Origin: an uncultured Actinomycetes bacterium
Lineage (GTDB): Bacteria; Actinomycetota; Actinomycetes; Nanopelagicales; Nanopelagicaceae
NCBI GenBank assembly: GCA_903932695.1
Contig: CAIZGZ010000117.1
Location: 1-9,858 of the forward strand
Reading direction: 5' to 3'
Length of the DNA stretch: 9,858 nt
Made by a program: the position numbers and the translations under genes
Part shown: positions 1 through 5,048 of the stretch, piece by piece
Position numbering within the stretch: position 1 is the stretch's first letter
Layout: the number at the start of each line of letters is the position of its first letter
Notes under the pieces: model-generated
Told to the model about the DNA's origin: nothing
What the model saw: only the letters and a program-made list of their open reading frames with translations
Database searches by the model: none

Positions 1-101
1 CGAGCTACGCCATTGATGTAGGCAGCGAAAATAAGTCCTGTTGCTGTACCAGGACCGATGGTCGAAAGACCAAAGCCCACGATGCTGAGTGTGCCTTTCA
101 T
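1..101 (-). CDS. atpE: ATP synthase Fo subunit c, N-terminal part (runs off the window)
   Basis: This is the start of the proton-carrying ring subunit of F-type ATP synthase, an inner-membrane hairpin protein. Only 33 complete codons are visible. They read as the family's first transmembrane helix: MKGTLSIVGFGLSTIGPG, then a short glycine/threonine stretch, then LIFAAYINGVA, ending where the polar loop (usually ARQPE) should begin. The proton-binding acidic residue lies in the second helix, outside the window. The helix-packing motif, often GxGxGxG, reads G16-P-G18-T-A20-T-G22, so its third glycine is alanine. The ATG start is supported by a purine-rich AAGGG seven bases upstream. It follows atpB in the same direction after a 75-base spacer, the normal atpB-atpE order. 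The assignment is confident despite the truncation. Confidence 0.95.
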   Translation of the reverse strand, partial: MKGTLSIVGFGLSTIGPGTATGLIFAAYINGVA

Positions 102-105
102 GTTA

Positions 106-114
106 CTTCCCTTC
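106..114 (-). promoter_or_regulatory. Strong ribosome binding site of atpE
   Basis: On the minus strand the bases before the atpE ATG read GAAGGGAAG. The AAGGG core ends seven bases from the start codon. It is one of the few strong Shine-Dalgarno sequences in this gene run, which fits the need for many copies of subunit c per enzyme. The functional inference comes from known ATP synthase stoichiometry and is not measured here. Confidence 0.7.
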
Positions 115-152
115 AACTATTGACCGAGCCGGTGCTTGGCCAAACCTATTTT

Positions 153-177
153 TCTCCGTATGGAGACCCGTTCGGGT
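153..177 (-). other. Two abutting small hairpins in the atpB-atpE spacer
   Basis: Read on the minus strand directly after the atpB stop codon, the sequence contains ACCCG-AA-CGGGT (166-177) and then TCTCC-ATAC-GGAGA (153-166), sharing one base. A run of five A follows the second stem, so neither forms a classical U-tailed terminator. A third, weaker dyad (ACCG-GCT-CGGT, plus-strand 123-133) lies between these and atpE. They could shape mRNA processing or the relative translation of atpB and atpE. The dyads are visible directly; the function is inferred. Confidence 0.4.
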
Positions 178-971
178 TAGTGCTCGTCGGCGAGTGCGCC
201 GGCGATATAGAGAGCCGCAAGCAACGTAAAGATATATGCCTGAAGCGCTTCAATACCCATCTCAAAGAAGCTCAATCCGATCGCAAGACCGAAGGAGAGC
301 ACGCTAAAGAGCTTCACAAATGCCGCGCTCTTGAGCATGTACTGACCGCCAAGGGTGAAGAGCAGTAGCAACAAGTGACCCGCGAACATATTTCCGAAGA
401 GACGCATTGCGAGCGTCAATGGTCGGACTGCGAAGAAGGTAAGAAATTCAACCGGTGCCAAGATCACGTAGATCGGCTTTGGTACGCCTGGCATAAAGCA
501 CATCTCTTTGAGATAGCGGCCAAGGCCCTTCTTCTTAATCGCTACATAGTGATAGACGATATAGACGAAGATGGTGATCGAAACTGGGAAACCAATATGG
601 GACATGGTCGGGAATTGCATAAATGGCACAACACCGAACAAGTTATTAGTCAAGATAAAGGTAAAGACCGCAAAGAGGAATGGTGTGAAGCGCTGGAAAT
701 CTTCACCGATGACATCCTGGCCGATTGAATTGCGGACAAAGCCGTAGATCGCTTCACCAGCGAATTGCAGACGAGATGGAACTACCGCTGCTTTGCGAGA
801 TGAGAGAGTGAAAAATGCTGTGATGATGATGACCGAGAAGAGGAGCAACATGACCGGCTTGGTAGCCAAGATCGAGCTTCCAAATGCTGGGTTGTAAAAG
901 AAGTCGCTGCTGCTCGGCGGCACGAATGCTGGCTGAGCCATATTCAACGTGTGATGTAGCGCGAGCGACAA
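177..971 (-). CDS. atpB: ATP synthase Fo subunit a
   Basis: Subunit a is the membrane stator that carries the proton half-channels beside the c-ring. The 264-residue product has the family's usual length and several hydrophobic segments (roughly residues 37-56, 95-118, 129-146, 166-186, 197-212, 222-258). The signature helix reads RPLTLAMRLFGNMFAGH, with R190 matching the essential Arg210 of E. coli. H199 sits where E. coli has Glu219, and E237 where E. coli has His245, the reciprocal arrangement known from mitochondria. The C-terminal EALQAYIFTLLAALYIAGAL is typical. The chosen start is TTG: it has GGAG seven bases upstream, and two in-frame TGA codons lie only seven codons before it. An internal ATG at 941 lacks a good ribosome binding site but would give a viable protein of 254 residues. 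atpE follows. Confidence 0.95.
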   Translation of the reverse strand: MSLALHHTLNMAQPAFVPPSSSDFFYNPAFGSSILATKPVMLLLFSVIIITAFFTLSSRKAAVVPSRLQFAGEAIYGFVRNSIGQDVIGEDFQRFTPFLFAVFTFILTNNLFGVVPFMQFPTMSHIGFPVSITIFVYIVYHYVAIKKKGLGRYLKEMCFMPGVPKPIYVILAPVEFLTFFAVRPLTLAMRLFGNMFAGHLLLLLFTLGGQYMLKSAAFVKLFSVLSFGLAIGLSFFEMGIEALQAYIFTLLAALYIAGALADEH

Positions 972-978
972 GTTGCAA

Positions 979-982
979 CTCC
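979..982 (-). promoter_or_regulatory. Ribosome binding site supporting the TTG start of atpB
   Basis: On the minus strand GGAG lies seven bases before TTG at 971-969, the best-placed Shine-Dalgarno match upstream of atpB. The alternative ATG at 941-939 is preceded by CACACGTTGAAT, which has no such match. An ATG (986-984) overlapping this region is in a different frame. Confidence 0.55.
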
Positions 983-1034
983 ATAACGTTCATCAGTGGC
1001 AAGCGCTGGCGCGAGCCGTGAGGGTTAAAGACGC

Positions 1035-1051
1035 CTTACCTTAAAGGTAAG
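1035..1051. repeat. 17-bp palindrome upstream of atpB, possible operator
   Basis: CTTACCTT-A-AAGGTAAG is a perfect inverted repeat with 8-bp arms around one central base. It lies 63 bases upstream of the atpB start, in the longest non-coding spacer of the window (972-1087). The one-base centre makes it look more like a dimeric DNA-binding site than an RNA hairpin, although a six-pair stem with a five-base loop is possible and there is no T-run after it. On the minus strand a weak promoter-like pair, TTGCCA (1067-1062) and TAAGGT (1043-1038) with an 18-base spacer, would place the palindrome over the -10 element. The dyad is certain; its function is not known. Confidence 0.45.
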
Positions 1052-1087
1052 TGGGGATGGCTGGCAAACGCTCGCCGTCCCGAATTT

Positions 1088-1327
1088 CTAGGTGGTTGGA
1101 CCGCCCGGCAGGCGTGGATCGGGCTTATTGAGGTCATCTTTGATGAAGCGAACCCAGATGAGATAAAAGCCACTTCCCATTCCCACAATCAGGCCAATCA
1201 GAGTCCAATAGCCGGTCTTGAGGTAGTGGTCAGCGGCAAAGCCAGCCCCACCCCAGAAGCCCAGAGCGGCAATGAGGTACGAAGTGATGGTCCAGAAGGC
1301 ACCATCTTCGGCGGAGTTGCCAGCCAT
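1088..1327 (-). CDS. AtpZ-like small membrane protein, copy 2 (ATP synthase-associated)
   Basis: This 79-residue protein has two predicted membrane helices (about 12-32 and 42-60) joined by a loop containing DHYLKTGYW. The pattern of a glycine-rich first helix, an Asp at the end of it (D33), an aromatic/Thr turn and a second helix with GLIVGMGSG matches the AtpZ/ATPase_gene1 family. Some members work with AtpI in c-ring assembly or in Mg2+/Ca2+ handling for ATP synthase. It ends in a proline-rich tail (KPDPRLPGGP) absent from its paralog at 1765-1962; about 25 of 57 aligned positions are identical between the two. The ATG lies six bases after the AtpI-like stop, with only a weak ribosome binding site, so translation is probably coupled. 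The exact role is inferred from family and position. Confidence 0.8.
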   Translation of the reverse strand: MAGNSAEDGAFWTITSYLIAALGFWGGAGFAADHYLKTGYWTLIGLIVGMGSGFYLIWVRFIKDDLNKPDPRLPGGPTT

Positions 1328-1333
1328 TGCAGG

Positions 1334-1753
1334 TTACTTCTTCTCCGGCAGCGGCATCTGCATCCGAAGTTTGAAGAAGGCGCGGATCTCTCCCCCAAGC
1401 CAGGCGATGATGACCGCGATCGCCACGGCGCCAAAGCAGGTGCGGTTGAGGGTTTTGGCGCTGACGTTAATGAGTACGAGCAGGAAGATCGCGCCGAGCA
1501 CCAAGATCTTGATGAAGTACGAGAGCATCGCCAGAACCATCACAGTTGTGGGATCCATCTTCTCTGACGCCTTTGAGACCAAGAGATGTACTGCAAAGAA
1601 AATCACAACAACAACCTGGGCAAGCAAGGCACCATAAAAACCGGCGAGACCTTTTGCGGCAGTCGATGCAATTAATCCAACGAGGCCAACAGCCAGTGCC
1701 GGAACGATCGCACCTTTACCGAGCTTCGCTTCGATACCAGCACTGCTCGACAT
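1334..1753 (-). CDS. atpI: AtpI-like ATP synthase protein I
   Basis: This is a hydrophobic protein with four predicted transmembrane segments (counted from the GTG start: about 17-36, 41-62, 73-100 and 107-130) and a basic C-terminus (RAFFKLRMQMPLPEKK). Its size, topology and position before atpB match actinobacterial AtpI, such as the Rv1303 type. AtpI proteins are implicated in c-ring assembly and stability and in divalent-cation transport. Sequence conservation in this family is low, so the call rests largely on context. I chose ATG at 1753, preceded by GTGAG four bases upstream; a GTG at 1762, only two bases after the previous stop, would add three residues (142 in all). It lies between two AtpZ-like genes. 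Confidence 0.8.
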   Translation of the reverse strand: MSSSAGIEAKLGKGAIVPALAVGLVGLIASTAAKGLAGFYGALLAQVVVVIFFAVHLLVSKASEKMDPTTVMVLAMLSYFIKILVLGAIFLLVLINVSAKTLNRTCFGAVAIAVIIAWLGGEIRAFFKLRMQMPLPEKK

Positions 1754-1764
1754 ATTACTCACGG

Positions 1765-1962
1765 CTAGTCACGCCCAAATCGTAACCAGGCAAGATAGAG
1801 CGACGAGCCAAGACCAAGGACGAGACCTCCGTAGGTGAAGTAGCTGTGCTTGCCGATCCAGTGATCAATTCCATAACCGATCGCTCCCCAGACTACGAGT
1901 CCGGCGACGAGATAAGCCAAGATCGACCAGAGCGCACGTTCGTTATTACGTCGTTGCATCAT
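1765..1962 (-). CDS. AtpZ-like small membrane protein, copy 1
   Basis: The 65-residue product has a basic N-terminus (MMQRRNNER) and two predicted membrane helices (about 12-33 and 43-61). Its first helix ends in GYGIDHWIG and the second carries GGLVLGLGSSLYLAWLRF, the glycine-rich pattern of the AtpZ/ATPase_gene1 family. It is clearly homologous to the protein at 1088-1327 (shared W, YL, WG, DH, YxT, GL, GxGS, YL, W and RF positions). Its start overlaps the stop of the wecA-like gene as ATGA, implying translational coupling. There is no clear Shine-Dalgarno, and a second ATG follows immediately. Likely role: an AtpI partner in ATP synthase assembly or ion handling, by family and context only. 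Confidence 0.8.
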   Translation of the reverse strand: MMQRRNNERALWSILAYLVAGLVVWGAIGYGIDHWIGKHSYFTYGGLVLGLGSSLYLAWLRFGRD

Positions 1963-3077
1963 GACGCAGAGGATACGCCAACTCCTTGCGCACGCATAGT
2001 TCTCTGAGTTCTACGCGTGAGAATGATGAGATAAATCGAGAGCGAGCCGATCAGCGCGCCAAGCAATACTGCGATCCAGAGCGGTTCAAATGCCGCCGCC
2101 ACTGTTGGCATCGCAAACATCGCGGTCCAGAGATAGAGAATGAAGGTCGCTCGACGTTGTGAATTACCCATGCGGAGCAGGCGATGGTGCAGGTGTTCAC
2201 GATCAGCCGAAAATGGTGAGCGTCCAGCACGAAGGCGACGAACGATCGCCATCCCGAGATCAAGGAGCGGGATAGCTAAAACGGTAAAGGGCAGGATGAG
2301 TGGAACGATGGTGGAGCGCTGGCTCTGGTTCGAAATCGCATTGATATCGATCTGTCCGGTGAGAGTGATTGCAGATGCCGCTAAGAGCAGACCAAGCAAC
2401 ATGGCCCCAGAATCGCCCATAAAGATCTTCGCTGGATAGAAGTTATGTGCCAAAAATCCTAGACACATACCGATCACCATCATGGTGATCAGCGATGGTG
2501 CACCAGCGCGATTAAAACCATTGTTGACCGCGAGGATGTACGAGAAGATAAAGAATGCAGATGCACAGATTGCGACAATTCCGGTTGCTAAGCCATCCAA
2601 GCCATCGACAAAGTTCACTGCATTGATTACCAGCATGACAAAAATAACGGTAAGAAGTTGGCCGATATTTGTTGGGAGAGTCAAGATGCCATTGATCGGC
2701 AACCACAAAATTTGAACTCCATGCAAGAGGAGAATTCCACCAGCAAGTGCCTGCCCGGCAAATTTCGTGAGCGCATCAAGATCGAACCGGTCATCGATTG
2801 CACCTAAGAGCATCACGAACGTTCCTGCTTCAAAGATGCCGAGCGTCTCCCCCGTCATTCCCGAATTGATCAGCGGAAGGTGGCCGACAATCAAAAAGGT
2901 AATTGCCATCGCTAACCACATTGCGATTCCGCCCCAACGGGGTGTGATCGTTGTGTGGACATCGCGCGAGCGCAGCTGCACAAAGGCGCCAGATTTGAGA
3001 GCGAAGTCGCGAATAAATGGCGTCACTAAGTAACACAGGATTGCGGCAAGCGCTCCCGTTACTAAATATTCGCGCAT
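1959..3077 (-). CDS. wecA: WecA/MraY-family polyprenyl-phosphate sugar-1-phosphate transferase
   Basis: This integral membrane enzyme transfers a sugar-1-phosphate, probably GlcNAc-1-phosphate from UDP-GlcNAc, to a polyprenyl phosphate carrier, the first step in making a cell-surface glycopolymer. Seen in the 372-residue product: about ten hydrophobic helices, the catalytic/Mg2+ region GAIDDRFDLD with D95-D96, NAVNFVDGLDGLA (153-164), FMGDSGA with D222, and the cytoplasmic HLHHRL motif (295-300) typical of the WecA/TagO branch rather than MraY. The ATG lies 15 bases after glyA, preceded by CGGAAAA. The same gene precedes atpI-atpB in mycobacteria (rfe/wecA, for the arabinogalactan linker). 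Here the polymer is unknown, and a substrate other than GlcNAc cannot be excluded. Confidence 0.9.
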   Translation of the reverse strand: MREYLVTGALAAILCYLVTPFIRDFALKSGAFVQLRSRDVHTTITPRWGGIAMWLAMAITFLIVGHLPLINSGMTGETLGIFEAGTFVMLLGAIDDRFDLDALTKFAGQALAGGILLLHGVQILWLPINGILTLPTNIGQLLTVIFVMLVINAVNFVDGLDGLATGIVAICASAFFIFSYILAVNNGFNRAGAPSLITMMVIGMCLGFLAHNFYPAKIFMGDSGAMLLGLLLAASAITLTGQIDINAISNQSQRSTIVPLILPFTVLAIPLLDLGMAIVRRLRAGRSPFSADREHLHHRLLRMGNSQRRATFILYLWTAMFAMPTVAAAFEPLWIAVLLGALIGSLSIYLIILTRRTQRTMRAQGVGVSSAS

Positions 3078-3092
3078 TTTTCCGAGCGGGTA

Positions 3093-4358
3093 CTAGCGTG
3101 GATAGACAGGAAATTGTGCAGTGAGGGCGTGTACATCGGCTGCAATCTCTGCCGCCTTTGTTGGCTCGCCACCGTCTTTAATCGCACGTGCAATCAACGA
3201 TGCAATCTGCTTCATCTCTCCGACGCCCATTCCCTGGGTTGTGGTCGCAGCCGAACCTACGCGGATACCGCTGGTGACAGCTGGAGTCTCTGGATCGTAA
3301 GGAATTGCATTCTTGTTGAGTGTGATTCCTGAGAGGCCGCAACGCTCATCCGCGATCTTTCCGGTGACACCGGTGGAGCGGATATCGATCAATGCAAGGT
3401 GGGTCTGGGTACCACCAGAGACCGCGCGCATTCCTTCGGCTTCAAGACCTGAAGCGAGCGCTTGAGCATTGGTGATGACGTTCTTGGCGTAAGCCTGGTA
3501 AGCCGGCTGAGCGGCTTCTTTGAGTGCGATCGCCTTTCCGGCAACTGCGCTCATGATCGGTCCGCCCTGAATTCCTGGGAAGACCGCCTTGTCGATTGCA
3601 GCAGCATGTTCGGCCTTCGAAAGGATCATTCCACCGCGTGGACCACGCAAGACTTTATGGGTAGTGAAGGAGACGACATCTGCATACGGAACTGGCGATG
3701 GGATCGCCTTACCGGCGACGAGACCAATGAAGTGAGCAGCATCTACCCACATGATCGCGCCAACTTCATCACAGATTGCACGGACCTTTTCGAAGTCGAT
3801 CAAGCTCGGATAGGCCGTTGCGCCTGTGCAGATCATGCGCGGTGAGTTCTTGATCGCAAGATCACGTAGCTCGTCGTAGTCGATTAATTCATTATCTGCA
3901 CGAACTCCGTAGGAGACGATGTTGAACCACTTGCCGGAGAAATTTACTTTCGAACCATGTGTGAGGTGTCCGCCGTGAGGGAGAGACATCGCAAGGACGG
4001 TATCGCCCGGCTTCGTGAATGCTTGATAGACCGCGATATTTGCACTCGCACCGGAGTGAGGCTGCAAGTTGGCGTGCTCAGCGCCGAAGAGTTCCTTTGC
4101 GCGAGCGATACCAATCTCTTCAACCTTGTCGACCTCTTCGCAGCCACCGTAGTAGCGCTTACCTGGATATCCCTCTGCATACTTATTAGAGAGCGTTGAG
4201 CCCAACGCTGCTAGAACAGAAGGTGAGGTGAAGTTCTCGCTGGCGATGAGTTGGAGATTTTTGCGCTGGCGATCGAGCTCGGTGAGGAGCAGCGCTGCAA
4301 TATCTGGATCTTGGGCGGTTAACGCGTCGAAATCAGGGCCATAGAAGGTTTCGCTCAT
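3093..4358 (-). CDS. glyA: Serine hydroxymethyltransferase
   Basis: This cytosolic PLP enzyme interconverts serine and glycine with tetrahydrofolate, supplying one-carbon units. The 421-residue product has the family's length and motifs: LIASENFTS near the N-terminus, NKYAEGYPGKRYYGG (substrate/dimer region), LPHGGHLTHG, WVDAAHFIGLVAG (D206 and H209 near the cofactor) and SFTTHKVLRGPRGG with K235 as the Schiff-base lysine. GIRVG with R366 binds the substrate carboxylate. After this the usual TTRG reads TTQG, so one commonly conserved arginine is glutamine. I prefer ATG at 4358, with AGGG seven bases upstream; an in-frame TTG at 4364 would add two residues. It lies 24 bases after the YrdC-domain gene and 15 before the wecA-like gene, a linkage also seen upstream of atp genes in Streptomyces. 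Confidence 0.96.
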   Translation of the reverse strand: MSETFYGPDFDALTAQDPDIAALLLTELDRQRKNLQLIASENFTSPSVLAALGSTLSNKYAEGYPGKRYYGGCEEVDKVEEIGIARAKELFGAEHANLQPHSGASANIAVYQAFTKPGDTVLAMSLPHGGHLTHGSKVNFSGKWFNIVSYGVRADNELIDYDELRDLAIKNSPRMICTGATAYPSLIDFEKVRAICDEVGAIMWVDAAHFIGLVAGKAIPSPVPYADVVSFTTHKVLRGPRGGMILSKAEHAAAIDKAVFPGIQGGPIMSAVAGKAIALKEAAQPAYQAYAKNVITNAQALASGLEAEGMRAVSGGTQTHLALIDIRSTGVTGKIADERCGLSGITLNKNAIPYDPETPAVTSGIRVGSAATTTQGMGVGEMKQIASLIARAIKDGGEPTKAAEIAADVHALTAQFPVYPR

Positions 4359-4382
4359 GGGCAAACCCTATTATGAGGAGGG

Positions 4383-5048
4383 CTACTTTGGCTCCACGGC
4401 GCTGATGCTCGGCACCAACTCTTGAATTTCAAGCAGGGTGATGGCGCCTTCGCGGAAGAGTTCGATGCCCGAGCCGCCACCAATTGCGGTGCGGCGCAGG
4501 ACGGTCGAGATGGGGCCTTCGGGGAGCAAACCCTCGTCGACAAAGAGGCCAATCTCAGAGGCCATCGCCGGTACGGCATTGAGCTCGCGAGAGGGTGCAC
4601 TGCCTGCCAAAGCAGCGCTAGCGGCTGCGAGCGGACCGCTGCGCTTTAAGAGCGCGAGAATAAATTCGCGATTAGGGATGCGCAGGGCAAATTCGGCCAA
4701 GCGGCGCTCATCTCCCAAGTTCCAACTGAGTGCGCTTTGCGGGGCCAACTGCATCGTAAGCAACCCTGGCCAGAACTTCTCGGCGATCAACTGAAGATCA
4801 GAGTCGAAATCTTGGGCGAGGCCGCTTACCGCTGAGACATTTCCGACCATCACTTGAGCGGCAGTACCCGGCTTATCGCCGCGTAGCTGATGGATCCGCT
4901 CCACTGCTGTGGGATTAAATGCATCGCAGAGGTACATGTAGGCGTGTTCGGCTGCGACCACAATCACCTCGCCCTGAAGGAGGCAGACAAGTGCACGATC
5001 AATCGCAGCAGGAGTTACCCCACTTGTGAGCTCTAATATTTCACTCAT
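4383..5048 (-). CDS. Diverged Sua5/YrdC-domain protein (threonylcarbamoyl-AMP synthase-like)
   Basis: The 221-residue protein is recognisable as YrdC/Sua5 fold by GEVIVV (26-31), CDAFNPTAVERIHQLRG (41-57), KFWPGLLTMQL (91-101), ALRIPN (121-126), GPLAAASAALAGS (138-150) and GPISTVL (178-184), in the family order. True family members make threonylcarbamoyl-AMP for tRNA t6A. Here key motifs are altered: the PTDTxYGL signature is replaced by AAEHAYMYL (32-40), the KGR substrate motif by RGD (56-58), and SANxSG by SAALAG (144-149). The reading frame is intact and normal in length, so this is a diverged protein, not a pseudogene. It occupies the place of the Rv1301-type sua5 gene before wecA-atp. 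It starts inside the hflX stop (TAATG). It may have reduced, altered or no t6A activity; function uncertain. Confidence 0.75.
   Translation of the reverse strand: MSEILELTSGVTPAAIDRALVCLLQGEVIVVAAEHAYMYLCDAFNPTAVERIHQLRGDKPGTAAQVMVGNVSAVSGLAQDFDSDLQLIAEKFWPGLLTMQLAPQSALSWNLGDERRLAEFALRIPNREFILALLKRSGPLAAASAALAGSAPSRELNAVPAMASEIGLFVDEGLLPEGPISTVLRRTAIGGGSGIELFREGAITLLEIQELVPSISAVEPK

Noticed and set aside
148..166. Possible rho-independent terminator between atpB and atpE
   Set aside because: In the direction of transcription the stem is followed by A residues, not U, and the T-run precedes the stem on the plus strand. Termination before atpE would also make little biological sense.
375..728. 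A 117-codon open frame on the plus strand opposite atpB
   Set aside because: The product is highly charged, with no family resemblance, and is antisense to the conserved subunit a core.
754..1002. A minus-strand frame with ATG codons overlapping the atpB start
   Set aside because: It is a shifted reading of the atpB N-terminal region. The atpB frame gives a family-typical protein, while this frame gives an unrelated sequence rich in Ser and His.
998..1017. GC-rich hairpin in the atpB leader (GGC..GCGC..GCGC..GCC)
   Set aside because: The inner GCGC arms are separated by only two bases and the stem has internal mismatches, so a stable hairpin is doubtful.
1035..1051. DtxR/IdeR- or Fur-type iron box
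   Set aside because: The dyad contains TTACC and GGTAA, whereas the DtxR-type consensus has TTAGG and CCTAA half-sites; the match is too poor to name a regulator.
4383..5048. Pseudogene of sua5
   Set aside because: The frame is uninterrupted and of normal length, fold-level motifs are in order, and both ends are tightly packed against neighbours, which argues for a functional, diverged protein.
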